Below are positions 17,740 through 27,800 of a stretch of DNA of 64,000 nt, one piece after another. This DNA is from Actinobacteria bacterium UBA959 (GTDB lineage Bacteria > Actinomycetota > Actinomycetes > S36-B12 > UBA5976), in contig DBCL01000015.1 of assembly GCA_002293025.1 (NCBI GenBank), positions 38,103-102,102 on the forward strand, given 5' to 3'. The notes beneath the pieces were generated by a model. The model did no database searches and was not told the origin of the DNA. It worked only from the letters and a program-made list of their open reading frames with translations. Numbering within the stretch: position 1 is the first letter of the stretch; each line of letters begins with the position of its first letter. The position numbers were made by a program, and so were the translations under genes.

Positions 17740-19196
17740 GATAATCCACGTTCTGCAAGAGCTCTTTCCAATTCTAAAGAATCATCAAACGGCTTAACCA
17801 CATCACCTATTTGCTGACCCATTTCATGTCCCTTTCCTAAAACCAAAACACAATCTGTTGGACTAGAGACCAAAGATGCTGCATATTCAATTGCAGCGCG
17901 CCGGTCAGAAATTTCATCATAATGGCCACCAGCAGAGGAAATTCCTGCGATAACCATAGATCGAATCTGATCTGGATTCTCATTGCGCGGGTTGTCATCA
18001 GTTACCACAACTAAATCAGCAATCGCAGCAGCAGCACCCATGAGCGGTCGCTTGTCTTGATCGCGATTACCGCCTGCACCAATCACTACGATTAATTTTC
18101 CTGGGGTATTTTTGCGAACCTCGGATACAACTTTTGCCACAGCATCTGGGCTGTGGGCATAATCCACAATTGCATTTAACCCATTTACTGAAATTTGCTG
18201 CATTCGGCCCGGGACTCGCACCGCAGCTAAAGATTTAATCTGGTTATCGGAAACCTCTGCAATTTGATCTGCCATAGCTATTGCAATCAGCGCATTACTG
18301 ACATTAAAACTGCCACCAACGCTAAGTGTTAGGGAGATTCCTAAGGGTTGAACAGTGCACTGAATGCTGTTATTTGTGACTTCTAGTCCAGTTACATACC
18401 AGGTCCCAGCTGAGTTCTCAGCAGAAACTGTTGAGACAACTAAACCATTTTCCTCTGCAAGATCAGCCATAGCCTTACCTTGGTTGCTATCCACACAAAC
18501 CACGGCATACTTACTGAAATTCTTTTGAAATAGCCTTGATTTTGCTTCATGATAATTCTCAAAAGTTCCATGAAAATCTAGGTGATCAGTTGTCAGATTT
18601 GTGAAACCAACTGACTGGAATTGAAGTCCAGTAACTCTCTCTAAGACAAGAGCATGGCTCGAAACTTCCATAACCACATCCCGAATTCCTTCATCTCTCA
18701 AATTAACGAACAGACGATAAAGGTCATCGATTTCGGGCGTGGTGCGACTTAGTTCTTCTCGGTGATTGGCATAAACCACGCCGGTGGTACCAATCGCCAC
18801 TGCTGGCTGAGGTAAAAGGGCCCTCAAGAAATGGGACGTGGTGGTTTTTCCATTAGTTCCAGTAATTCCATAGAGGTGCAAGTCTTTGATTTTTGGGCCA
18901 TAAATAGCAGATGCAATTTCAGCTAGAGCCCTTCTTGGATTTTCAACTACAAGAATTGGCAAACTTGTGTTTGCTAATTCTGCACCTCGCGAATCAGTAA
19001 CAATTGCATTTGCACCATTGGCAACTGCTGAATCTATGAACTTGGCACCATGCAATTTCTCACCTGCAATTGCAACGAAAATTGATCCCTGAGTTACATC
19101 ATTAGAGTTGTGATAGACGTTTGAAATTTCAAGATGAATGTTTAGGTCATGCCCAAGTAACACAGCAATGTCGGACAGCGTCACTGACGCACTCAT
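17736..19196 (-). CDS. murE: UDP-MurNAc-L-Ala-D-Glu--meso-DAP ligase
   Basis: Adds the third stem-peptide residue. The TAATG junction puts the ATG at 19196 on the ftsI stop, with GGGGGAAG just before it; a longer frame to 19415 is only ftsI read in another frame. It has 486 residues. P-loop is ITGTNGKTTTSHFL, followed by TTPEIDDL and TDHLDFHGTFENY. The specificity motif reads DNPR (VVTDDNPRNENPD), which is the meso-diaminopimelate form, so the wall is predicted to be A1-gamma type with meso-DAP. Confidence 0.97.
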   Translation of the reverse strand: MSASVTLSDIAVLLGHDLNIHLEISNVYHNSNDVTQGSIFVAIAGEKLHGAKFIDSAVANGANAIVTDSRGAELANTSLPILVVENPRRALAEIASAIYGPKIKDLHLYGITGTNGKTTTSHFLRALLPQPAVAIGTTGVVYANHREELSRTTPEIDDLYRLFVNLRDEGIRDVVMEVSSHALVLERVTGLQFQSVGFTNLTTDHLDFHGTFENYHEAKSRLFQKNFSKYAVVCVDSNQGKAMADLAEENGLVVSTVSAENSAGTWYVTGLEVTNNSIQCTVQPLGISLTLSVGGSFNVSNALIAIAMADQIAEVSDNQIKSLAAVRVPGRMQQISVNGLNAIVDYAHSPDAVAKVVSEVRKNTPGKLIVVIGAGGNRDQDKRPLMGAAAAIADLVVVTDDNPRNENPDQIRSMVIAGISSAGGHYDEISDRRAAIEYAASLVSSPTDCVLVLGKGHEMGQQIGDVVKPFDDSLELERALAERGLS

Positions 19197-20956
19197 TACT
19201 TCCCCCAGGTTGTGGGTATTTTGGCGATCTTGCCTGGTTGAGGCATCGCTCTCATCTTTTGTAGTGCAAATGTAGCGACCTCTTTGAAAACTGGGCCACC
19301 AAGCACGCCTCCATAGCGTCCATTTTTTGGATCTTGCAAAGTCACGGCAACCACAATTTGGGGGTTGTTGGCAGGTGCCATGCCGATGAAAGATGCTGTA
19401 AACCCTTGGTAACACCCACAGGCAGAGTCTGCTCTTTGAGCAGTTCCGGTCTTACCTGCCACTCGATAACCATTGATTTGTGCAGTTGGTGCAGTTCCAT
19501 CTGGACCAACAACGCTTTCCAGCATTAGACGCAAAGTGCTAGCTGTTTCTGCCGAAACAACTCGGATTCCTGGCTTAGGCGAGGTTGGGATAAACGTGCC
19601 ATCGCCTTGAGTGAATCCATCCACTATTGAAACGGGCATTCGCACACCATCGTTTGCAATCGTTGCGAAAACAGATGCCATTTGGAGTGAAGTTATTGAA
19701 TAGCCCTGCCCAAACGCCATTGTGGGGTAAGTAGTTTGAGACCAGTCACTTGGTTTGCGCAACAAACCATTACTCTCTCCTGAAAAATTCAATCCAGTTG
19801 GCTGACCAATACCAAATTTCACAAAATAGTCATACAGGATTTCTTCCTTAGGCAATTTCTCCGCAATCATGATTGTTCCAATATTCGATGATTGAGCCAG
19901 CACCCCATTGGCGGTAAGTTTTAAAGTTCCATGCGGTGAATGATCCTTGAAAACCTTTCCGGGTCTTTTCAAGGTTGGTGGAATAGTAAGTTTTGATAGA
20001 GGTGTTATGACTTTTTCTTCTAATGCTGCTGCGAATGTCAGAAGCTTTCCAGTGGAACCTGGTTCAAAAACATCTGTTACTGCAACGTTCTTTCGAGAAT
20101 CCTTATTAATGGCTCCTGGATCTGCGGGGTTCACCGTTGGGGCGGTAGCCATTGCCAATACCCGACCAGTGCTTGGCTCCAAAACAACTACTGTTCCCCA
20201 GGCTGCATTTGCTTCTTTAACTTTTTGAGCAATTGCTTGTTGGGCTATGTATTGCAAATCACGGTCAATGCTCAATCTCGCACCATTTCCAGAGACGGCC
20301 TGTTCAGTTCTTGAGTCTGTTGCTGGGATCTTTCGACCAGCAGCTCCACCTTCAAAAATCATCAGACCATCTTTCCCGCCAAGTTGACTTTCCAGACTAG
20401 ATTCCAGTCCTTCTAAGCCATGACCATCAATTCCGGTAAACCCAAGAATATTTCCAGCCAAATCACCATAGGGATAAACTCGACGAGTTGTTTTCTCGGA
20501 AAAAATCCCTGGTAGTTCTAGCTCGGCCACTGCAGCCCAAACTTGTGGAGTTACAGCTCTAGCAACAAAAGTAAATTTCTTCTCTCCAACCAGTTTGCTA
20601 GCAAGTTCAGATGAGTCCAGCTTCAATATTGGTGCGAGTAATTTCGCAGTTTCTTTTGGTTTTATCACTTTTGTCTGATCTGCAGTGACGTTAAAGGCAG
20701 GAACTGTTGTTGCCAAAACAATGCCGTTCACATCAGTGATTGAGCCACGCATAGCCGGTACCACTACTTCTCTAATTCGTGCTTCAAAACCTTCTTGCGC
20801 TAACTCGGATGCATCTACGGCTTGGATCTTGAATAATTGAATTGCGTAAATTAAGAAAACTCCAAAAACTATGAAAGCTGCGAAAGTTAAACGCCCTACT
20901 GATTTTTTGCGAAATTTTCCAGAATCGTGAATTGCGCTCTCTAGCAACTGACTCAT
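19196..20956 (-). CDS. ftsI: Septal transpeptidase FtsI (class B PBP)
   Basis: Membrane-anchored transpeptidase cross-linking septal peptidoglycan with FtsW. In its 586 residues there is one N-terminal membrane helix (about 22-44) and a PBP dimerisation domain. The transpeptidase domain has the serine motif STGK in FEPGSTGKLLTFAAALE, SSN in LAQSSNIGTIM and KTGTAQ. The GFTGIDGHGLEGLESSLESQL region is typical. No PASTA repeats are present. The start overlaps the ftsL-like gene by 4 bp. Confidence 0.96.
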   Translation of the reverse strand: MSQLLESAIHDSGKFRKKSVGRLTFAAFIVFGVFLIYAIQLFKIQAVDASELAQEGFEARIREVVVPAMRGSITDVNGIVLATTVPAFNVTADQTKVIKPKETAKLLAPILKLDSSELASKLVGEKKFTFVARAVTPQVWAAVAELELPGIFSEKTTRRVYPYGDLAGNILGFTGIDGHGLEGLESSLESQLGGKDGLMIFEGGAAGRKIPATDSRTEQAVSGNGARLSIDRDLQYIAQQAIAQKVKEANAAWGTVVVLEPSTGRVLAMATAPTVNPADPGAINKDSRKNVAVTDVFEPGSTGKLLTFAAALEEKVITPLSKLTIPPTLKRPGKVFKDHSPHGTLKLTANGVLAQSSNIGTIMIAEKLPKEEILYDYFVKFGIGQPTGLNFSGESNGLLRKPSDWSQTTYPTMAFGQGYSITSLQMASVFATIANDGVRMPVSIVDGFTQGDGTFIPTSPKPGIRVVSAETASTLRLMLESVVGPDGTAPTAQINGYRVAGKTGTAQRADSACGCYQGFTASFIGMAPANNPQIVVAVTLQDPKNGRYGGVLGGPVFKEVATFALQKMRAMPQPGKIAKIPTTWGK

Positions 20957-21351
20957 CTAGACCCTTTACCATCCAATAGTTTCTTATCAGATAGCCTTAA
21001 GTAAGTAGGCCTCTCTGGGGAAACCATGCCCAGTTCTTTAGCTTTTTGAGTCAAGGTTCTAGGGGACTCCAAGATTGCAACTCGCTCGATTAACAAGGCG
21101 CGCTCAGCTAGCAGTGCATTTCGCTCTTGGGTTAGTTCAATTTTGTGGAAAGTCCCCTTGGCCACAAAAGTTTGGAGCATTAAAACGCCCATCATGGAAG
21201 CAGCAAAAAGTGCAATCATGAAAGTAATAAAACTCATTGTGGAAAGTGGCTTAGCCGCAGCATTAATTCTAACTTTTGTGCCTGTTGCAACTTTAAAACC
21301 TGGTCTCAATACCTCAACTGTGCTTATTGCAAAATTTTGAATAACGCTCAT
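20953..21351 (-). CDS. ftsL: FtsL-like septum protein
   Basis: A 132-residue bitopic protein placed exactly where FtsL is found, between rsmH and ftsI. It has a basic cytoplasmic part, one membrane helix (about 38-60, FITFMIALFAASMMGVLMLQTF) and a leucine-zipper-like coiled coil (about 68-105) followed by AKELGMVSPERPTYLRL. FtsL is poorly conserved, so the call rests on layout and position rather than motifs. Confidence 0.85.
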   Translation of the reverse strand: MSVIQNFAISTVEVLRPGFKVATGTKVRINAAAKPLSTMSFITFMIALFAASMMGVLMLQTFVAKGTFHKIELTQERNALLAERALLIERVAILESPRTLTQKAKELGMVSPERPTYLRLSDKKLLDGKGSR

Positions 21352-22328
21352 GCTGCAACTCCAGCGCTTAATACCTGTGCGGCGCGCAATTTGGCACTGG
21401 CAGCTCTTGGATTTTCGGCAATCTCTAAATCGGTTGGAGTTTCAGCACCTCTAGTTAGCAGCACCAAATTATCGGGCCCAGGCATAATCGGTAGCCCATC
21501 CGGAATGCGACTACCCATTGCTCTTATGAAAGATTGCTTAACAATTCGATCCTCAAGGGAGTGGTAAGACAAGACTGCAATCCGCCCATTTACATTCAGC
21601 GACTCGATAGCTGCCGGAATCGCCCTTTGCAAAATCTCTAGCTCTTGATTGACTGCAATTCGCAATGCCTGGAAGGTTCGCTTTGCTGGATGCCCGCCAG
21701 TTCGACGAGCCGGGGCAGGAATAACCGAATAAAGAAGTTCTACAACTTCACTGGTGGTACTAAATGGTTTAATCTCTCGTTTTGCCACAATTGCATTTGC
21801 AATTCTGGATGCGAATTTTTCTTCACCAAAGGTGTAGAGAATTCGCTTTAATTCGTCAGCAGAGGATTCATTTAAAACTTGTGCCGCGGTTTGACCGGTA
21901 GAGGAATCCATCCTCATATCAAGTGGTGCTTCTTTTGAGTAAGCAAACCCTCGAGATGCCTGATCTAATTGCATGCTAGAAACCCCTAGATCAAGCAAAA
22001 CACCATCAACTTTTTGATAGCCAATTTCCGCTAGTACTTCCCCAATTCGATCATAAACAGCGTGTACGAATTGAACACGAGCAGTAACGGCTTCGCTTCC
22101 AAACTGTGCAGAGAGATTTTTGCTTGCAATTTCAATCGCTGATTGATCACGATCAATGCCAACTATGCGAAGTTGTGGATAGGCACTCATCAGAGCCGCG
22201 GTATGTCCACCAAGCCCCAAAGTTGCATCAACTAAGACAGCACCCTCATTGCTAACTGCAGGTGCAAACAACCCAACTATCCGATCCATCATGACCGGTA
22301 GATGTATGGGAGCTGCACCATCAATCAT
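21348..22328 (-). CDS. rsmH: 16S rRNA m4C1402 methyltransferase RsmH (MraW)
   Basis: SAM-dependent N4-methyltransferase for C1402 of 16S rRNA. The 326-residue protein shows HLPVMMDRIVGLF, SAM motif VDATLGLGGHTAALM, VDGVLLDLGVSSMQLDQASRGFAYSKEAPLDMRMD, RRTGGHPAKRTFQALRIAVNQEL and SYHSLEDRIVKQSF, all typical. It is separated from mraZ by 274 bp of structured leader, which is long for this compact genome. Confidence 0.97.
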   Translation of the reverse strand: MIDGAAPIHLPVMMDRIVGLFAPAVSNEGAVLVDATLGLGGHTAALMSAYPQLRIVGIDRDQSAIEIASKNLSAQFGSEAVTARVQFVHAVYDRIGEVLAEIGYQKVDGVLLDLGVSSMQLDQASRGFAYSKEAPLDMRMDSSTGQTAAQVLNESSADELKRILYTFGEEKFASRIANAIVAKREIKPFSTTSEVVELLYSVIPAPARRTGGHPAKRTFQALRIAVNQELEILQRAIPAAIESLNVNGRIAVLSYHSLEDRIVKQSFIRAMGSRIPDGLPIMPGPDNLVLLTRGAETPTDLEIAENPRAASAKLRAAQVLSAGVAA

Positions 22329-22508
22329 TTTGTTAGCCGCGACCCACTACTAGCAATGCTGGAGACGACTGACGCATTAGGGATGTTTTACTTCTAAATG
22401 AAACAACAGACCTTAGGTTCCACGAAAGGAACTTTGGCTTCACCCTTACACCGACTACATGATTCATCTCGACCCCTCGAGTTAGTATTGATATTTGATA
22501 AAACACTT

Positions 22509-22601
22509 TTGATGAGTTTTGGTCCCCCTCCGCTGCTACTGCTTTCCGCTACGGGGGAAGACGTATCGGAGATGCAGCGGCAAGAGGCCGAAGCTCATCA
22601 A
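22509..22601 (-). ncRNA. Structured RNA leader between mraZ and rsmH (candidate mraW RNA)
   Basis: Immediately after the mraZ stop the minus-strand RNA has a closing helix between TTGATGAG (22601-22594) and CTCATCAA (22516-22509). Inside it, CCGCTGC (22580-22574) pairs with GCAGCGG (22536-22530), and TCCCCC (22558-22553) pairs with GGGGGA (22528-22523); these two cross and would form a pseudoknot. Small GGC/GCC and CCG/CGG hairpins add to it. A mraW RNA motif has been described upstream of this gene in actinobacteria, and position fits; I could not check the consensus. The rest of the gap (22329-22508) holds a weaker GTTCC/GGAAC hairpin and no gene. Confidence 0.6.
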
Positions 22602-22602
22602 G

Positions 22603-23034
22603 TTAAAACACCCCTGGCACCACCTCTTCTGAAACATCAGCAAAACTTGGTTCAGCATTAGCCAGGTATTTATCCCAAGATGCTGCATCCCATAATTCAA
22701 TGGTGGTGTCAGCGCCTACCACAATCACTTCGCGATCCAATCCCGCATAATCACGAAGTCCGCTTGGTAAAGTGATTCGACCTTGTTTGTCCGGAACTTG
22801 ATCAAATGCACTAGAGAAAAAGACTCTCAAGAAACTGCGAACTCGTGCATCAGTTCGGGATGCTTCTCGAAGTCGATCTGCATAGGCGCTGAACGCATCC
22901 ATTGGCCAAAGCACCAGGGAGCGGTCTTGACCTTTGGTTATCACCACACCTTTTTCCAAGCCATCACGAAATTTGGCTGGCAGAACTAAGCGACCTTTTT
23001 CATCGAGGCGCGGTTCGTGTGTGCCCAAAAACAT
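22603..23034 (-). CDS. mraZ: Transcriptional regulator MraZ
   Basis: A 143-residue protein with two SpoVT/AbrB-like domains, each with the MraZ pattern: FLGTHEPRLDEKGRLVLPAKFR (residues 2-23) and DKQGRITLPSGLRDYAGLDREVIVVG (second half). It forms a ring oligomer, binds TGG repeats at its own promoter and represses the dcw operon in studied bacteria. A GGGGAGG ribosome site lies about 10 bp before the ATG. It heads the operon, but 274 bp of structured leader separate it from rsmH. Confidence 0.96.
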   Translation of the reverse strand: MFLGTHEPRLDEKGRLVLPAKFRDGLEKGVVITKGQDRSLVLWPMDAFSAYADRLREASRTDARVRSFLRVFFSSAFDQVPDKQGRITLPSGLRDYAGLDREVIVVGADTTIELWDAASWDKYLANAEPSFADVSEEVVPGVF

Positions 23035-23085
23035 CAGAACCCGCCTCCCCTCAGTTTGAAGTTAAAGATCATTTAGGAGGCTTTC

Positions 23086-23131
23086 CTCCATTTCCCCCCA
23101 CTCTACTCCATTTCTTTCCCCTGTCAACCAT
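23086..23131 (-). promoter_or_regulatory. mraZ (dcw) promoter with MraZ-type TGG boxes
   Basis: On the minus strand, TGG triplets in the context (A/G)TGG(A/G/T) end at 23128, 23108, 23098 and 23088, with GGG at the matching slot 23118: an exact 10-bp period, as in known MraZ operators. A strong promoter overlaps them: -35 TTGACA (23127-23122) and -10 TAGAGT (23105-23100) with a 16-bp spacer. MraZ bound here would block polymerase. Boxes and hexamers are seen; repression is inferred from the family. Confidence 0.75.
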
Positions 23132-23222
23132 CTACTCCCCCTTTCCACCCCTGATCTGGGCAGAGCTATCCCAAGGGTTGATTTAGGTGAGTTTTTTACG
23201 GGTTCAACAAGGCAGGAACTAT

Positions 23223-23588
23223 TTAGTCTTGAGATCCCTGTTCGCGCTGATCCCAGCGCTTCTCAAACTTGTCCATGAAGTTTGGTTTTGGTTGATTGGA
23301 CGCTGCAGGTTTGGCTGTCTTGGTTTGTTCAGACTTTGGGCTTGTTAGCACCAATATTCCTACCAAAACTAGGACAAACCCTCCAATGCCCAGTGCAGTC
23401 AAGGGGATGGTGACCGCACCAATGATCAGGGCGACCCCAAGCGCTACCAAAAGCATCGCTACAGGAGCAGATTTCCGGGATGTGAAGTTTGGGCGACCAC
23501 GCAGGGCGGAAGCAAACTTAGGGTCTTCGGCGGCTAGCGCCTTTTCCATCTGTTGAAGCAAACGTTGTTCATTCTCTGATAGCGGCAT
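23223..23588 (-). CDS. DUF3040 membrane protein
   Basis: A 121-residue actinobacteria-specific DUF3040 protein. It begins with the diagnostic MPLSENEQRLLQQMEKALAAEDPKFASAL, then has two adjacent membrane helices (about 42-60 and 65-83) and a basic Gln/Lys-rich cytoplasmic tail. Function is unknown; members are often found beside mraZ, as here. GGAGGT stands a few bases before the ATG. About 190 bp separate it from mraZ, which carries the mraZ promoter. Confidence 0.9.
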   Translation of the reverse strand: MPLSENEQRLLQQMEKALAAEDPKFASALRGRPNFTSRKSAPVAMLLVALGVALIIGAVTIPLTALGIGGFVLVLVGILVLTSPKSEQTKTAKPAASNQPKPNFMDKFEKRWDQREQGSQD

Positions 23589-23647
23589 CTAGCACCTCCT
23601 TCAATATCTAAAGAATACGGGGTAATCGCAAACCAGCAACTACTGCC

Positions 23648-24883
23648 CTATTCCTGTAAATCATCAGATTGTGAAACTAATCGCGCAGGCTTAACTGCTT
23701 GATCTCCAAATCTTTCACGGGCCTTGTCTATAGCTTGATCAGCCTGGGGCCAGCCATGCTCTGGCGCATCCAAGGTTGGTTGAATCGCGGCACCAACTGA
23801 ACTATGTAAGCCTTCAACTCTAACTCCAACAAGTCTAATGCGGGCTCGCTGCAGGCCAAGCTTTTGATAAAGACCTTTTGCAATGGAATTTATCTCTTGG
23901 GTCGTGTTGGTGTAGCCCTTGATTGTTTGTGATCGCGTGATCGTGCTGAAATCATTAAACCTCAGCTTGACACTAATTGTTCTACCCACAAGTTCTCGAC
24001 TTCTAAGTCTGGAAGCCACTAAATCTGAGAGCCTCAATATTTCTGCTTCAATCTCAGTAGGTTTAAAGACATCTACATCAAAAGTATGTTCGTGGCCAAT
24101 TGATTTATCTGGTTCATAAACCACAACTTCACGTTCATCCCTCCCCCACGCTAGGTCATGAAGATGCTCACCTGCTGCCTCCCCAAGTATTTTGATAAGT
24201 GTCTTTACAGGTAATTGGGCAATATCACTTATTTTCTTTAGTCCAAGCTCGACTAGTTTTTCTTCTGTTTTTGATCCAACTCCCCAGAGTGCATTTACTG
24301 GTAGCGGATGCAAAAACTCTAAGACCTGATCAACTGGGACTACTAACAAACCATCTGGTTTGGCATAAGTGGAAGCCAATTTTGCAACAAATTTAGTACT
24401 TGCAATCCCAACTGAAGCCGTAAGCTGAAGCTCATTTTTTATTTTGCTACGAAGTAAGTCACCAATTGCCCTTGGTGTTCCTAGAAGTTTTCTGGACCCT
24501 GTGACATCTAAAAAAGCTTCATCTAAGGAAATCGTTTCGACTAGTGGTGTGACTGAAAGCATTATTTCCAGCAGCTGCTCAGATGTTTCCGCATACTCCT
24601 GGTGGTCTGGTGAGACCACAATCACCTCTGGGCATAATCGAATTGCTCGGGACATTGGCATTGCCGCATGAATGCCAAATGCTCGAGCTTCATAAGTTGC
24701 TGCTACAACTACTCCTCTACCTGAATTGCCTCCTACAATTACTGGCTTACCTTTTAAGTTTGGATTCCGCTTTACTTCAACTGATGCATAAAATGCATCC
24801 ATATCAAGATGCAAAATATTGCAGCCTTGATCGCTATCACCAAGCTTTGGAATACTAGTTCGGTTTAATTGATTTTTACTCAC
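23648..24883 (-). CDS. dinB: DNA polymerase IV (Y family)
   Basis: Translesion DNA polymerase. In its 411 residues the catalytic acids are intact in HLDMDAFYASVEV and ETISLDEAFLDVTGS, so this is an active DinB and not an ImuB-type inactive partner. The VGIASTKFVAKLASTYAKPDGL block, HhH region (LWGVGSKTEEKLVELGLKKISDIAQ) and little-finger domain follow. The GTG start overlaps the dnaE2 stop (TAGTG). It is last in a LexA-boxed operon with dnaE2. Confidence 0.94.
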   Translation of the reverse strand: MSKNQLNRTSIPKLGDSDQGCNILHLDMDAFYASVEVKRNPNLKGKPVIVGGNSGRGVVVAATYEARAFGIHAAMPMSRAIRLCPEVIVVSPDHQEYAETSEQLLEIMLSVTPLVETISLDEAFLDVTGSRKLLGTPRAIGDLLRSKIKNELQLTASVGIASTKFVAKLASTYAKPDGLLVVPVDQVLEFLHPLPVNALWGVGSKTEEKLVELGLKKISDIAQLPVKTLIKILGEAAGEHLHDLAWGRDEREVVVYEPDKSIGHEHTFDVDVFKPTEIEAEILRLSDLVASRLRSRELVGRTISVKLRFNDFSTITRSQTIKGYTNTTQEINSIAKGLYQKLGLQRARIRLVGVRVEGLHSSVGAAIQPTLDAPEHGWPQADQAIDKARERFGDQAVKPARLVSQSDDLQE

Positions 24884-27800
24884 TACCTACCACTGCTCCC
24901 AGGGCTTTTATGCCATAAATGTGCTGGTAGGTCATTATGTGATTCTTTCAAATTATTTGCTGCCGTTCTAACATTATTACCGACATTGCCACTTGGAGCA
25001 ATATCAGCATACGGCGATTGCACTAATCCACTGGCATGCAACAGCAATTTTCGAGCAGGCCCCATTCCTCCGGTCAATCTTCGATCACGACTTGCGTTAG
25101 GTACAGCCATCAATTCAGTCTCCTCTGTAGATTCAGCTATCTCACCTACTGGTTGATTTAGATAGTTAATAACTGCTTCGACTCCTTGCTCTCGCCAAAT
25201 TTGATGCAGGTCTGTTAGCTGCCAACATCCCAGGCCGCTAATCGAGACAGCTCTAGGGCCAGTACGACGGATTAAGCCTTTAACCAAAACTAACCAAGAA
25301 TTGAAAATGCTGTCATGAAAGTGATGTTGTGCCTCATCAAAAAAGGCGATATCAATAGGGCCAGAACCATCATCTAACGTGACAAAAACTACTCGCTTAC
25401 CAGATCTAATCGGAGGCGTTTGAGTGGCAACTTTTACACCTGCAACAAATATTTCTGATCGAGATCTTCTAGTTAGCAAGTTTTGACTACTAATCAGTGC
25501 AATTTGAGAACTTAGATCTTTTAAAAAATCAAAGTGAAACGATAAAACATGATTAGTGGCGTCTAGGCCAAGTACTCGAAGTTCATTTTTGACTTGCTCG
25601 GCTGGGGTCATCTCAGGTAAGCCAACTAATTTATTTTGACTATCTGGAGCTATCTCAAGAAATAATTGTCCAGGTGTTTTTGAGACGCCTTTGAATTTAA
25701 CTAAATCTGCTAATTCAAGTAGCAAGTCTCTCCGACTTCTACTAGAGCGATAAATGCTGTTCCCTACTCTGTGTAGCTCATCGAAAGCACCTGTAGTGAT
25801 TAACCTCTCAACTACTGGGCGGCTTATAGGTACTCGGTTAAAAAAGTCGCTTAGGCTGCCATATGGCTGACCTAGCACAATTTGCTCTGCCTCCTGAGTG
25901 CTTATTCCTAGTATCTCCAGAAAAGAGATTCGAATGGCATACTGATTACTTTCATTTGAATCATTATTAAGGTCATCTATTTCGACTTGGTAGCTAAGCT
26001 TAGATTTGTTAATATCTAAACCAAGTATTTTTATACCAAAATTTCGAGCATCATTAAGAATCAGTCTCTTGGGATACATTCCTGGATCGTGAGTTAACAC
26101 CCCAGCCAAGAATGCTGCTGGGTAATGCGCTTTTAGCCAGGCGGATTGGTAAGTAGGGATTGCAAAAGCGGCAGCATGCGCCTTACAAAAACCAAAAGAT
26201 CCAAAAGCTTTTAAGGTTTGCCATACTTCCTCGACAATGTTCAATTCATACCCACGCTTAAGGGCAGCTGGATAAAACTTTTGCTTAACTTCAGCTTGCG
26301 ATTCGAAAGTGCCTAAGCCACGCCGATACTCATCAGCTACTGCCAAAGTGCATCCAGTCATAACTGAAAATACTTGCATTACCTGTTCATGGAATACCAC
26401 AACCCCAAATGTCTCTTGTAGCACTGGTTTTAGATCAGGATGTGGGTATTTCGCAGCAGCCCATCCATGCCTACCTTCTAGAAACGGTTTAACCATGTCG
26501 GACTTAACTGGCCCTGGCCTAAATAGAGATATATCTACTATCAAGTCATGCATATTTTGTGGGGCTAATTTGCCAATTAATTCTCGTTGTCCTGGAGACT
26601 CAATCTGAAAACACCCTAGAGTTTGAGTTGTTTTGATCAAATCATATGTTGCTTGATCATCTACTGGAATTACTTCTAAATCAATCTTGCGCTCTGTTAC
26701 TCGCTCAATCTCAGTTAAAGCATGCCTAATAGCAGACTGCATTCTTACACCCAAGACATCTAATTTAATTAAACCTAGATCTTCCACATCATCTTTATCA
26801 AAAGCAGTCATCGGAAAATCTTGACCACTTGGTTGGACTGGAATGCGATTTAACAGTCCAGCATCTGAGATCACGACACCGCACGGATGCATTGCCCTGT
26901 GCCTAGGTAGCGCATCTAATGCTTCAACAAAATCAAATAATTTATTAAACTGCAACTTGGTAGCACCAGATGCATAGCTCGAATTTCTTAGCTCTGGTAG
27001 ATCATTTAGTGCTGCTCTGATATCTCGTGCCCTAATATGCGGGAAAGATGTAGCAAGAGCAGATATCTCTCCAGCTGGCAGCATAAGAGCTGCACCTACA
27101 TCTCGAATTGCATGGCGTACCCGATAAGTATCTAGCATCGAAACTGCAGCAACTCTTTCTTTGCCAAACTTATTTAAGATCATTCGGTAAATATCCAGTC
27201 TGCGATCAGATTCAACATCAATGTCTATATCTGGAAGTGATCTGCGCTCAGGTGACAAAAAGCGCTCCATCAGCAGTCCATGATCTAATGGATTAACTGA
27301 AGAAATACCTAGTAAATGAACTATTAAACTGCCAGCAGCCGAACCTCGAGCATTTACTCGTGAGCCTAAAGTTTTGACATCATCAACCACGCTAGCAACT
27401 GTTAGAAAATATGCAGCAAAGCCCAACTTAGCAACTACTGCCAATTCTTCATCTAATCGATTTTTGACCTGAATTTTTCTATCTAAACCATAACGCTCGA
27501 GTGCGTTAAATGTTCTAGATCTCAGAATTGCTTGAGCCTTACTTGCGTCATTTGCTTGATGTCTAATTGATTCACTTGAACTTGTAGTAGGCATGGTCAG
27601 TAGGCCAAGTTCTGGTAGGTGCACTCGCCCCCAGCCCAAGTCTCGAACTGGATCTAATGCACAACTGCTTGCCAGCAATTCAGTATCAAGAAGTAGTTTC
27701 TTTGCTCGAGTAGCATCTCTAGTTATTGCTAGGGCAACTTCAGTCATTTCTATATCAGTTTTTAGAAATGACTGATTTTCTCCAGGGTCATATGAGTTTT

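Noticed and set aside
19197..19415. N-terminal extension of murE into ftsI
   Set aside because: It is the ftsI C-terminus read in another frame. The TAATG junction with a strong ribosome site fixes the murE start at 19196.
22329..22602. RNase P RNA in the mraZ-rsmH gap
   Set aside because: The conserved GAGGAAAGUC-type core and the ACAGAA region are absent.
22398..22661. Plus-strand reading frame across the mraZ-rsmH gap
   Set aside because: It lies over the inverted repeats of the structured RNA and the end of mraZ; composition and position do not support coding.
23648..24883. dinB gene as ImuB
   Set aside because: The catalytic acids in DMDAFYASVE and SLDEAFLD are intact, while ImuB lacks them.
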